Below, one piece after another: positions 53,166 to 61,667 of a DNA stretch of 64,000 bases. Position numbers and translations under genes: made by a program. Position 1 is the stretch's first letter. Every line of letters begins with the position of its first letter. Below the pieces are notes generated by a model. That model was not told the DNA's origin and made no database searches. It saw only the letters and a list, made by a program, of their open reading frames with translations. The DNA is taken from assembly GCA_905372865.1 (NCBI GenBank), contig CAJPQT010000014.1:8737-72736 (forward strand). Direction: 5' to 3'. Source of the DNA: an uncultured Centipeda sp. (GTDB lineage Bacteria > Bacillota > Negativicutes > Selenomonadales > Selenomonadaceae).

Positions 53166-53657
53166 CTATTGCACAACGGAGACGGAGCCGTCGCTGCTGA
53201 CGGCACGACACACGTCCGTATAGACCTCGACAAATTCGTAGCCGCCGCGTGCGGCCAGCGAGCGGGCACGCTCCATGCCGTCCGGCAGTGCCTGTCCCCG
53301 TTTGTAGTGCTCGATGATATTCCCAATGATCGTGATGGTATGTACCTCATACGGATCGCCGAGATAGCATTTTGCCACGATGCCGATGAGAACACCCGCA
53401 AGATCGAGCACCTCGGGAAACTCGGCGCGGATGGCGGCAACAATGGCCTCGCGCTCCGCCGCGTTCATCGTGTGCCCGCCCGCGTCAAGTTTATGAATCG
53501 CCTCCATATACTCTTTGGAACGCTGTTTTTTGAGCAGACGTGCCATCTGCATCTGCTGTTCCTCGTTTTTCATCTCCGTTTTTGCGGGTGCTGCCGTGTG
53601 CAGATTCAGCACATTGGTCTGCTGTTTTGTGGGTTGACTAAAAAGCGGTCGCGGCAT
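53166..53657 (-). CDS. Protein of unknown function, last gene of the AAA+ operon (163 aa)
   Basis: No family is recognised. The N-terminal 40 residues are polar and Gln/Thr-rich. Then come a charged helix (QMARLLKKQRSKEYMEAI) and a folded-looking part (AAEREAIVAAIRAEFPEVLD, IGIVAKCYLGDPYEVHTITI). There is no signal peptide or membrane helix. It lies 12 bp after the AAA+ ATPase gene and ends at the shared terminator, so it probably works with that ATPase. Confidence 0.7.
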   Translation of the reverse strand: MPRPLFSQPTKQQTNVLNLHTAAPAKTEMKNEEQQMQMARLLKKQRSKEYMEAIHKLDAGGHTMNAAEREAIVAAIRAEFPEVLDLAGVLIGIVAKCYLGDPYEVHTITIIGNIIEHYKRGQALPDGMERARSLAARGGYEFVEVYTDVCRAVSSDGSVSVVQ

Positions 53658-53669
53658 AGCTGTTCCTCC

Positions 53670-55244
53670 CTACACCAATACTCTGCGCGTCCGCGTCTCG
53701 GCGGACTTCTTCAGCGCGGTCTCACTGCCGATGGGTCTGCCGCTCGCGGGGACGGCACGCTCGCGTCCCCAGTCACGGATGGCGGCGATCTTCTCGGGTG
53801 CGGTCTCGGAGAGCGGGACAACGTTGCCGAATGCAGTGCGCAGATTCTCCTCATTCAGCTTAAACTCCGGATTCGCGATCACACGATAGGCAAGGTCGCG
53901 CACGGTGGACTCGAGATCCGCGCCCGTGAAGCCATCTGTCATGGCGACGAGAGTATCGGCGAATGCGCCCGCGAAGTCGAGCTCCAAGTATTTGCGCATA
54001 TAAAGCCGCAGAATGTCATAGCGCTCATCGGCGGTCGGGAGGTCGATAAAGAAGAGCTCGTCGAACCGCCCGCGGCGAAGCAGCTCGGACGGCAGCATGG
54101 ACACATCGTTTGCCGTGGCGACGACAAATACCTGCTTGCGGCACTCCTGCAGCCAAAAGAGGAACTGGCCGACCATGCGCGTGGAGACACCGCCGTCGTT
54201 CGAGGAGCCCGCACCCGAGAGCCCCTTCTCAATCTCGTCGATCCAGAGGATACACGGCGCGACGTTCTCGGCGGTGAGAAGCGCATCGCGCAGCTGCTGC
54301 TCACTCTGCCCGACATAGCTGCCCTGCACGGTCGCGAAGTCAAGGCGGTAGAGCGGCAGCTTCCAGTTCGCCGAGATCGCCTTTGCAGAGAGGGATTTTC
54401 CGCAGCCGGGAACGCCGACGAGGAGGATGCCGCGCGGGGATTTCAGCCCCTTCTCACGCAGGAGCGTACGCTTTTCCGCTGTGAAGAGGAGACGCTTCTC
54501 ATCGAGCCAGTCGCGCAGGCCCGCAAGCCCGCCAACATCCTGCACACCATCGTCAACGGTGATCTTCTCAAGCCCTGAGATGTCGGAGAAGAGGCGGTCC
54601 TTTGCCGTGCGCACCTCATCCATGTCCTCCTTGCGGATGCTCTTCTTTGCAATGAGCGCCGCCATGACATTCTCTGCCTCAATTGCGGTAACCCCACTGA
54701 GTATGGAGGCCGCCTCGCGGATGTCCATATCATCCCATTCAATCGTGATCTCCGTGCGATAGTCATCAATATAGCCGCAAATGATGCCGTACATCTCATC
54801 CTCGTCGGGGAGCGGAAGCCGGAGTGTGAGGCCGAGACGCTGCAGTCGGTTCCAAACGGAGGAAGTCGTGAGCACAATGATCTGACCTCCGGTCTCGTTC
54901 GCGAGCGTCACGAGGTCGAGCAGCTGCCGCGCGTCACTCGTATCGCCCGAAAGATCAGGAATCTCGGTGAGGACTAGGGTCAGGTTCGCGCGGTGCTTCA
55001 TCTGCTCACCGATGTAGTCGAGAGCACCGTAGATGGACTTGTCATCGCTGAGCACCTTGTCCGTAGCGAGATCGTAGACCCCCTTCGACAGTGTATGAAT
55101 GCAGAACGGGAGGGAGAGCTCCGCAGCAACCTCCTTGAGAAGGCCCAAGGCACGGGCGCGCTCGACGGTATGGAGCGAAATGAAAGGGATCCGCGCGATG
55201 CCGTAACGCGTAAGAAGATCTTTGCACTCATTTCGTGCGGTCAT
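53670..55244 (-). CDS. AAA+ ATPase, Ycf46-like
   Basis: This 524-residue protein has an N-terminal degenerate RecA-like region (~40-200, with LTLVLTEIPDLSGD) and a full AAA+ module: ILLVGVPGCGKSLSAKAI (Walker A, near 280), CILWIDEIEKGLSG (Walker B, near 331), VVATANDVSMLPSELLRRGR (sensor 1 and arginine finger) and GFTGADLESTVRDLAYR (sensor 2 helix). The doubled layout is that of Ycf46 proteins, whose function is not settled. It overlaps the upstream gene by four bases. The neighbours may be adaptors or substrates. Confidence 0.85.
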   Translation of the reverse strand: MTARNECKDLLTRYGIARIPFISLHTVERARALGLLKEVAAELSLPFCIHTLSKGVYDLATDKVLSDDKSIYGALDYIGEQMKHRANLTLVLTEIPDLSGDTSDARQLLDLVTLANETGGQIIVLTTSSVWNRLQRLGLTLRLPLPDEDEMYGIICGYIDDYRTEITIEWDDMDIREAASILSGVTAIEAENVMAALIAKKSIRKEDMDEVRTAKDRLFSDISGLEKITVDDGVQDVGGLAGLRDWLDEKRLLFTAEKRTLLREKGLKSPRGILLVGVPGCGKSLSAKAISANWKLPLYRLDFATVQGSYVGQSEQQLRDALLTAENVAPCILWIDEIEKGLSGAGSSNDGGVSTRMVGQFLFWLQECRKQVFVVATANDVSMLPSELLRRGRFDELFFIDLPTADERYDILRLYMRKYLELDFAGAFADTLVAMTDGFTGADLESTVRDLAYRVIANPEFKLNEENLRTAFGNVVPLSETAPEKIAAIRDWGRERAVPASGRPIGSETALKKSAETRTRRVLV

Positions 55245-55705
55245 AGATGTTCCTCCGTTTCCAGTGCATTCACTTTATGGTTTCGTACGAGCGCACTCAT
55301 CTTTCCCGTACGGTCGTTTTTCGCCGACGATATAAGGCTCTCCTGCATACGGTCGGCGGCATGCTGCACGAGGGCAACAAACTGCGCACGCTGCTCCGCC
55401 GGCACAGCAGGAAGATCGGCCGCAGCGCGCAAAAAGGCAAGGCTGCGGCGCAGCGCGAGGAGCGCCGCAATCATCGTTCGTTCATCCGATGCACGCTGCA
55501 TATCCCGATCAAAGACATCGGAGGCGCACTTCATGCGTGTGTTCAGAGTATCCATGAACCGCTGTGCGAACCGCTCGGCGACACTGGACTGCCATGCGAT
55601 CGTGCCCGTGTGCATGGCGTGCAGGACATCCTCGTCTGCCGTCCCCGCGCTGAACGTTTTGAAAAGATCCGTCCACTGAGCGTATGTCTTCGGCGGGGCG
55701 ATCAT
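55241..55705 (-). CDS. Protein of unknown function, AAA+ operon (154 aa)
   Basis: The start was set at MIAPPKTYAQWTDLFKTF, which gives an ATGA overlap with the upstream gene; GGAGA lies nearby. The product is all-helical in appearance (TIAWQSSVAERFAQRFMDTL, MIAALLALRRSLAFLRAAAD). It has no signal, membrane helix or known motif. Overlaps on both sides show tight co-expression with the ATPase. Confidence 0.7.
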   Translation of the reverse strand: MIAPPKTYAQWTDLFKTFSAGTADEDVLHAMHTGTIAWQSSVAERFAQRFMDTLNTRMKCASDVFDRDMQRASDERTMIAALLALRRSLAFLRAAADLPAVPAEQRAQFVALVQHAADRMQESLISSAKNDRTGKMSALVRNHKVNALETEEHL

Positions 55706-55938
55706 GACCGGCTTCTCCGTACAGGTGCCATCGGCGGCTCGAGATTCCACGCGGGCAGGCCCTCTGCGAGTACTTCGGAAGAGCGCTCATAGGAGCGCAG
55801 CTCTTCATCGCTGGGCACGGCAGCAGATTGAATCGGGGCAAACGCTGTTTCCCTACGCTCAGATTGTGATACCGGCTTCTTTCCATCGTTGCGGAGGCTC
55901 TCCCTTTTTACGGCAGCAAATGGATTTTGCTCACTCAT
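55702..55938 (-). CDS. Short polar protein, AAA+ operon (78 aa)
   Basis: The start was set at MSEQNPFAAVKRESLRNDG; GAGTAA-type upstream bases and a 4-bp gap from the preceding stop suggest coupled translation. The sequence is polar and probably disordered (RRETAFAPIQ, then EELRSYERSSEVL). It may be a linker or adaptor for the complex. No family is recognised. Confidence 0.6.
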   Translation of the reverse strand: MSEQNPFAAVKRESLRNDGKKPVSQSERRETAFAPIQSAAVPSDEELRSYERSSEVLAEGLPAWNLEPPMAPVRRSRS

Positions 55939-55942
55939 CGTA

Positions 55943-57664
55943 TTACTCCTGTACACGTATACTACGTACGTTCTCCATACCAATGCGGAACTGATCCGGA
56001 TGCAGCTCCGTGAGGAAGTCGATCACGTTCTGACTGCCTGCATCAAGGCGCTCATACTCCTCACGATAGTCCACGACCTCGGCGAGGAGGCCGCGGATGA
56101 TGGCGGTGCCGGACTCTCCCTGCTTTGCATACTGCTCCATGACCTCGGCGCGCTGCTCCTCAAGGACCCGCACTGCCTTATGATAGGAGTAGTACATATA
56201 CGCGCCTATCAGCATACCGATGACAAGACCTGTTACACCGCCGAGATAGAGCCCGAGAAGCGCGGCGAGAATCCCGCCCCATTGACAAAACTTCTGTCCG
56301 CTCGTCAGCTGCAGTCTCGCAAGCGCCTGCGTACATTCAAAGTCGTTCCACGCAGCGTATCGCTGCAGAAGAGCCTCCTCGTTCTCCCCATCTGCCGTCT
56401 CACCCTCAAAATCACCGATCTTGAACGGGATGATATTGGGAACGGCGGCGCGGTTCTCGGCAATATGATCGCGGTATGCCGAGAGAATCCAGTCGCGCGA
56501 TACGGCGAGCGCCATCTTCTGCGTCGTAACGCTCGCGTGCGCCTCCTTCGGATTCATCGCGGCATCGGTGAGCAGCTGCATAAAGTCACGCCGCTCCTCA
56601 AATGCCTTTGCCTTGAGCTGCATCTCCTTCTGTGCGCGTGCCTCATCGCCGCCCGCATCGACAACGAGCTGTTCGAGCGCTGCAGCCTCGCGCAGGGGCT
56701 GCTCCGCCGCATCAAAGTCGGTGACGAGGCTCTCGAGGATGCGGTCAAGTTCCTGCACGAGCGTGCGCAGAGGAGATTTCTGTTCAAAGATCTGCTTGAG
56801 GTGATCATAAAATTTTGCATGGAGTTCCGCACCGCCGAGAACATTTTGCAGCAGAGCCGTGCTTGCACTGTATTTCATGAGGTAAGGATAGCTGTTCTCC
56901 GCAGGTTTCTCGGGCTGCATCACAGCGAGTGCGCTTTTCCAGCGCCGCTCCTGCTCCTCAACGAAGCCCGCTTTCTCCGAGAGGCGCGCGATCCACGTCC
57001 GGATCTGCCGATCGATCTGCCCCTCCGTATCACGCCCCAAGAGACCACTCGCATAGGCATCGACGATGAGGATCGCCTTGCGGTCGAGTGCCGTCTCGTC
57101 CTGCCGCGTGAGGTAGTGCTGTGTCCAGCGCAGAGCGGATGGACTGCGTCCCGCGCGGCGGCAGACGAGTGCGAAAAAGAGTGCGGTCTTCTCCTCATCG
57201 CGGCACATGGCCTCCTTCAGCGCGCGCTGCGCAATCTCCTCATGATCGCTGATCCATGCGGAGAGAGCGACGAGAGCGGGCGCAAGCCAGTACTCGGGTG
57301 CACGCAGCATCAGCTCCTCACTCGCCGATCGAATGGTCTCCTGCCGTACGAGAGCAAGATCATTCGCCTGCAATATACCTTTCGTCGTACGGCGAATGAC
57401 CGCATAATGTCCGTATTTTTGCTCGAGTTCCTGCCGCAGCTTTACAAGACGTGTCTCCGCCAGCTGTGCACGGGTCGCGAGGCGGTGCGTATCCACAAAG
57501 GCGTGGAAGTCCGCTGTCAGCTCCTCAAGATCCGCACGCAGATCATTGACATCCCTGCCAACAGCAACAACGTTGGAATTCGTTGTGTCGATGTAGTCGC
57601 CCAATTCCCGCAGACGGCTTGCAATGTGCGACAGATCCGCCTGCGCGATCACTCGATTGCTCAT
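55943..57664 (-). CDS. Coiled-coil membrane protein, first gene of the AAA+ operon (573 aa)
   Basis: No family is recognised. The N-terminal ~100 residues are heptad-rich (LSHIASRLRELGDYIDTTNS, LVKLRQELEQKYG). A long helical, TPR-like middle follows (ALKEAMCRDEEKTALFFALV). Near 465-495 lies a pair of membrane helices (GGILAALLGLYLGGVTGLVI, MLIGAYMYYSY), and the C-terminus is again helical. An AAAGGGAT-like site precedes the ATG. It could anchor the AAA+ ATPase at the membrane; that is inference from the operon. Confidence 0.7.
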   Translation of the reverse strand: MSNRVIAQADLSHIASRLRELGDYIDTTNSNVVAVGRDVNDLRADLEELTADFHAFVDTHRLATRAQLAETRLVKLRQELEQKYGHYAVIRRTTKGILQANDLALVRQETIRSASEELMLRAPEYWLAPALVALSAWISDHEEIAQRALKEAMCRDEEKTALFFALVCRRAGRSPSALRWTQHYLTRQDETALDRKAILIVDAYASGLLGRDTEGQIDRQIRTWIARLSEKAGFVEEQERRWKSALAVMQPEKPAENSYPYLMKYSASTALLQNVLGGAELHAKFYDHLKQIFEQKSPLRTLVQELDRILESLVTDFDAAEQPLREAAALEQLVVDAGGDEARAQKEMQLKAKAFEERRDFMQLLTDAAMNPKEAHASVTTQKMALAVSRDWILSAYRDHIAENRAAVPNIIPFKIGDFEGETADGENEEALLQRYAAWNDFECTQALARLQLTSGQKFCQWGGILAALLGLYLGGVTGLVIGMLIGAYMYYSYHKAVRVLEEQRAEVMEQYAKQGESGTAIIRGLLAEVVDYREEYERLDAGSQNVIDFLTELHPDQFRIGMENVRSIRVQE

Positions 57665-57815
57665 AGAATCCCTTTCTTTCTCTCTTAATGTTATAAACTG
57701 ATTATAGCACTGCTTGGATTTTTCGAAAAGAAGGAAATCTCATCGGCCTTCGCGAATCTATTCGCTATGCCATTCTTCACGAAAGGGGTTGACCGTCATA
57801 TATCAACATATCAAT

Positions 57816-58850
57816 ATGGCAGAATTATCGCCGTGTACGCGCAAAGTTCCATTCGAAGACTATCCGGAGATGTCACTCTTAACACTTGGCATACGGAGCT
57901 ATCTTGTAAACGGTATAGTGCACTCCTTTACGACGGACGCACACATTCTAATTGGTAATTATTGCTCTCTCGCACACATGCTGCATTTTTATATTGGTTT
58001 GAATCATAATTATCATAAAATTACATCCTATCCTCTGGAATCGATAGATAATGCATCAAATGATAATAAGCATGCCGAATATAACCATCACCAGATCATC
58101 ATCGGCAGCGATGTCTGGATCGGTGCCAATGTACAACTGCTCGGCGGCATACACATCGGCAATGGGGCAGTGATCGGCGCAGGCACCGTTGTTGCAAAGG
58201 ATGTACCGCCGTATGCTGTCGTAGTCGGAAATCCGGCACGTGTGATCAAGTACCGCTTCGATGAGGAGACAATCACGCGCCTGCAGCGCATCAAATGGTG
58301 GAACTGGCCGAAGGAGAACATTGAAACGTTCATCCCGCAGTTCAACGATGATATGACAGGCTTCCTCGATCGCTTCGATCCGGGCGTGCAGAAAGAGGAG
58401 TTCGATGAAACGGCTGCAGCAGTCCATGAACTGCGCACACAGGACTACACAGTCTCCTACTTTATTCCAGACTTTGAAATTGATCATCCGTATGCTGTCT
58501 GGCCACGTGTGATCGACAGCTTCCTCACGGCGTATACGGCAGAAGATCGAGTGGCACTCGTACTTGCCATGCCTGATATCAAGGACGCAGATGCCTATGC
58601 GAACGCAATTGCCTCCCGCATGGCAGAATACGGAAAACGGGCACCGCTCATCCTTACACACAACTGCATGGAGAATATGCCGTTCTCCATTGCGGCACTC
58701 CAATCATCCAGTGCATATATTACAACGCGCGAGCCGGTCTGCTCGTACGCCGTAGACTATGCTGCCGACGCCGGTCTCACGATCCGCTATGGCCTTGATC
58801 ATGGGGCACTGCTCTTTCCTCCGATCAAAAATGAAAAAGCTGCACGATGA
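57816..58850 (+). CDS. CatB-related O-acetyltransferase with C-terminal extension (copy 1)
   Basis: The hexapeptide-repeat acetyltransferase half shows ILIGNYCSLAHMLHFYIG, SDVWIGANVQLLGGIHIGNG and VIGAGTVVAKDVPPYAVVVG with NPARVIKYRFDEETI, as in CatB/Vat xenobiotic or sugar O-acetyltransferases. The ~150-residue C-terminal part (FIPDFEIDHPYAVWPRVIDS, ALVLAMPDI) is unusual and not recognised. The start is uncertain: the ATG at 57816 has no clear ribosome site, while GAAAGGGG lies further up, next to a TTG at 57789. It is nearly identical in its last two thirds to the next gene. It may modify a surface glycan. Confidence 0.8.
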   Translation: MAELSPCTRKVPFEDYPEMSLLTLGIRSYLVNGIVHSFTTDAHILIGNYCSLAHMLHFYIGLNHNYHKITSYPLESIDNASNDNKHAEYNHHQIIIGSDVWIGANVQLLGGIHIGNGAVIGAGTVVAKDVPPYAVVVGNPARVIKYRFDEETITRLQRIKWWNWPKENIETFIPQFNDDMTGFLDRFDPGVQKEEFDETAAAVHELRTQDYTVSYFIPDFEIDHPYAVWPRVIDSFLTAYTAEDRVALVLAMPDIKDADAYANAIASRMAEYGKRAPLILTHNCMENMPFSIAALQSSSAYITTREPVCSYAVDYAADAGLTIRYGLDHGALLFPPIKNEKAAR

Positions 58851-58993
58851 AACTGACCCCGAAAAGTTAGATTTAGGAAACTGACTTGAGGCATGGTTAT
58901 GGCAAAATAAAGTACAGAATAAAATAGACACTGCTTACAGTATTCTGTGCACAGGATAACAAGCAGCGGACAACCGAATGAAAGAGGAATTCC

Positions 58994-60043
58994 ATGCTCA
59001 TATCCATCAAAGATCCATCGCCTGAGAATCAGCGCGTCTATCCCTTGGATAACAAGAATATAACACTGACATCCATCTGTCCCATGTCCTACATTGTCGA
59101 AGCAGATCTGACAGTCGGAAGCAATCGGTGCAACCTGCTGATTGGGAGATATTCCTCTTTCGCTTATAAGATTTCGATTGATATCGGCATGGATCACCTA
59201 TACCGATGTATTACAACCTATCCACCGCACAAAATATTGCCCGCAAGCTATCATACAACAGATACCTCCATCATAAACCCCGCTGCAGACCCGCTCGTCC
59301 ACCATCAGATGACCATCGGCAACGATGTCTGGGTCGGTGCCAATGCACAGCTGCTCGGAGGCATACACATCGGCAATGGAGCAGTGATCGGCGCAGGCAC
59401 TGTTATTGCAAAGGATGTACCGCCGTATGCCGTCGTGGTCGGCAATCCCGCACGCATCATCAAGTACCGCTTCGATGAGGAGACGATCACGCGCCTGCAG
59501 CGCATCAAATGGTGGAACTGGCCGAAGGAGAAAATCGAAACATTCATTCCACAGTTCAACGATGATATGACAGGCTTCCTCGATCGCTTCGACCCGGGTG
59601 TGCAGAAAGAGGAGTTCGATGAAACGGCTGCGGCAGTCCATGAACTGCGCGCACAGGACTACACAGTCTCCTACTTTATTCCGGATTTCGAGATTCCAAT
59701 TCCCTATTGTGTCTGGCCGCGTGTGATCGATAGTTTCCTTGCGGCATATACGGCAGAAGATCGGGTGGCACTCGTGCTTGCCATGCCTGATATCGAGGAC
59801 GCAGATGCCTATGCGAACGCAATTGCCTCCCGTATCACGGAGACTGGGGAAGGTGCCCCCCTCATCCTCTCCCACCGTTGCGGTGCACAGATGCCCTTCT
59901 CTTTAGCGGCACTGCAGGAATCGAGCGTCTACATCACAACGCGTGAACACATCGCCGCGGTCGCCGTAGACTATGCTGCCGACGCCGGTCTCACGATCCG
60001 CTATGGCCTTGATCATGGGGCACTGGTCTTTCCGCCGGTCTAA
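58994..60043 (+). CDS. CatB-related O-acetyltransferase with C-terminal extension (copy 2)
   Basis: This 349-residue paralogue of the preceding gene shares the left-handed beta-helix (NDVWVGANAQLLGGIHIGNG) and the same unrecognised C-terminal part. From about residue 103 on the two proteins are almost the same, while their N-termini (MLISIKDPSPENQRVYPL here) are unrelated or far diverged. GAAAGAGG lies before the ATG. A terminator follows. The pair arose by tandem duplication, and the shared part has probably been kept alike by gene conversion. Confidence 0.85.
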   Translation: MLISIKDPSPENQRVYPLDNKNITLTSICPMSYIVEADLTVGSNRCNLLIGRYSSFAYKISIDIGMDHLYRCITTYPPHKILPASYHTTDTSIINPAADPLVHHQMTIGNDVWVGANAQLLGGIHIGNGAVIGAGTVIAKDVPPYAVVVGNPARIIKYRFDEETITRLQRIKWWNWPKEKIETFIPQFNDDMTGFLDRFDPGVQKEEFDETAAAVHELRAQDYTVSYFIPDFEIPIPYCVWPRVIDSFLAAYTAEDRVALVLAMPDIEDADAYANAIASRITETGEGAPLILSHRCGAQMPFSLAALQESSVYITTREHIAAVAVDYAADAGLTIRYGLDHGALVFPPV

Positions 60044-60076
60044 AGAAAAAAGAGCGCTGCACAGGCGCTCTTTTTC
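60044..60076. terminator. Terminator after the acetyltransferase pair
   Basis: AAAAAAGAGCGC pairs with GCGCTCTTTTT across a short loop, directly after the stop codon. Confidence 0.85.
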
Positions 60077-60094
60077 ATCACCGAAGTCTCCTCT

Positions 60095-60118
60095 GCACGG
60101 CTGTGGCCGTGCTTTTTT
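60095..60118 (+). terminator. Second hairpin with T-run
   Basis: GCACGG (60095-60100) pairs with CCGTGC (60107-60112), then TTTTTT. It overlaps the end of the convergent YhcH-like gene. Confidence 0.7.
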
Positions 60119-60569
60119 ATTCCACGCGAATTTTAAAAATCCCCTTTTTCAGCGGAGCGGGCGCGCCCGTCATCACGCCGGAACGGTGCACATCCTCCGG
60201 AAAGCATATGAGAAAGTCGCCGGGGCGCATCACTGCAGCGGATGCTGCGTCGCCCTCTGCGGGCGTGAAATCCCTGTCCTTCTCATAGGCGCCCATCTGC
60301 ATGCGCTCAATTGGGCTGACATCGATGCGCTCCGTTCCCTCAGCGAGAACATGAATATCTATATAGGAGCGGTGTGCCTCCCAGATCTTCTCCTCGCAGG
60401 GTCCTGTTGTATAGTGCGCAATGTTCACATAGAGCGCATCCCCGTCGATCTCATTGCGCCCCGTCGGGAGCGCTGCGAGATCGTGCGTCCGCACAAAGGA
60501 AAGCGCCTTCCGTATGGCGGAAGGCAGGAATGCATAGGTCTTTTCATGGTGGATGCTGCCGTAGATCAT
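60117..60569 (-). CDS. YhcH/YjgK/YiaL family protein (cupin-like)
   Basis: The start was set at MIYGSIHHEKTYAFLP, with GGAGAG upstream. This 150-residue protein has family signatures: YVNIAHYTTGPCEEKIWEAH, RSYIDIHVLAEGTERIDVSP, MRPGDFLICFPEDVHRSGVM and the closing KGIFKIRV. The fold is a cupin-like barrel with metal-ligand histidines. Family members in E. coli are linked to sugar or sialic acid use as possible anomerases; the role here is not known. Confidence 0.9.
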   Translation of the reverse strand: MIYGSIHHEKTYAFLPSAIRKALSFVRTHDLAALPTGRNEIDGDALYVNIAHYTTGPCEEKIWEAHRSYIDIHVLAEGTERIDVSPIERMQMGAYEKDRDFTPAEGDAASAAVMRPGDFLICFPEDVHRSGVMTGAPAPLKKGIFKIRVE

Positions 60570-60729
60570 TGTTTTTCTCTCCATTTCGAAGTAATTTATT
60601 TACTATTTATAATAAAATATTATTTATTTTTCCTTATTGTTTCTATTTTACGGATCAATGTACATGGAATCACCGATGCTTAGAATATAACACCATCGAG
60701 GACAAATCACAATAGATATTTTACAAGCA

Positions 60730-60765
60730 AAACTGCCATACGGATAGTGCTCCCGCATGGCAGTT
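60730..60765 (-). terminator. Terminator after the SirTM-like gene
   Basis: AAACTGCCATACGG pairs with CCGCATGGCAGTT. The minus strand continues with TTTT. The remaining intergenic DNA (60570-60730) is AT-rich and carries nothing I can name. Confidence 0.8.
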
Positions 60766-60776
60766 CCTCTTTGAAA

Positions 60777-61667
60777 TTACAGCAACTCTCGCAAGACCTC
60801 CGCAATATCCCCGTCGATCACGATGCTCCGCGCGGCGATCGCATCCGGTACATATGCCATTCCCTTATTGATCGAGACGAACGTCACATCCGCGCGCACT
60901 GCCGTCATACGCCAGAACGGATACTTGATGATCCCCGGCGTATTTATACCGACCCCGAGCTCGAGGAGAAGCATCCGCCGTCCCTTGCTATGCGCGAGCC
61001 AGTCCTCATAACGTGCCGCTGCCGTGTGCCAGCCCGCATCCTCGACAAAACGCTCATCCGCACGCAGGTTCGTCGTCATCTCTGCGCCGTCATCGGGACA
61101 GTAGGGAATGAGATCGGTCGTTATTGCCATCCGAGGCGCACCGCTCTCGGGCAGCAGGAGCGTCCCATCCTCTGCGAATGCGAAGCCCTGTGCCGTGAGC
61201 ATCGCGCGCACCTGTTCCTCGTTGTCATACGTCCTTCCTGCCGATGCGCCCACAGGCCTGCTGCTCTGAAAGAGCCCAAAGTCCCCCTGTGTATAGAAGA
61301 GACGCTCCTTGTCAAATCCCGTGCGCTGAAAGGCGTGATCCACATTCGTCGTCAGCACGAAATAGTCGCGCCCCCGTACGAGTCGCACGAGATCTGCGTA
61401 TACATCTCCCGGCAACGGCGCGTAGCGGTTAATGTAGATGCTCCTGCTCCACCACGCCCAGAACATCTCACGCGACTGGAACGGATAGAAGCCGCCGCTA
61501 TAGATATCCTCGATCCCGAAGCGTTCGTGAAAATCCGAAAAATATTTGAGGAAGCGTGCGCCCGCATAATCATAGTCCGCCGCCGTCGACAGCCCCGCCC
61601 CCGCACCGATGAGAATGCATTCGGCAGAGGCGAGGGCATCTTTCAGTTTCGCAATGCCTTCTTTCAT
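60777..61667 (-). CDS. SirTM-like sirtuin (probable protein ADP-ribosyltransferase)
   Basis: This 296-residue Sir2 protein has LIGAGAGLSTAADYDYAG (NAD binding), VLTTNVDHAFQRTG (Asn108 region) and FYTQGDFGLFQ, where class M sirtuins carry Gln127 in place of the usual catalytic His. LELGVGINTPGIIKYPFW replaces the normal GTSL segment. In Staphylococcus and Streptococcus such SirTM enzymes ADP-ribosylate a lipoylated GcvH-L and lie next to a macrodomain gene. Here the macrodomain gene overlaps by four bases, but no GcvH-L or LplA2 gene is adjacent, so the target may differ. Confidence 0.85.
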   Translation of the reverse strand: MKEGIAKLKDALASAECILIGAGAGLSTAADYDYAGARFLKYFSDFHERFGIEDIYSGGFYPFQSREMFWAWWSRSIYINRYAPLPGDVYADLVRLVRGRDYFVLTTNVDHAFQRTGFDKERLFYTQGDFGLFQSSRPVGASAGRTYDNEEQVRAMLTAQGFAFAEDGTLLLPESGAPRMAITTDLIPYCPDDGAEMTTNLRADERFVEDAGWHTAAARYEDWLAHSKGRRMLLLELGVGINTPGIIKYPFWRMTAVRADVTFVSINKGMAYVPDAIAARSIVIDGDIAEVLRELL

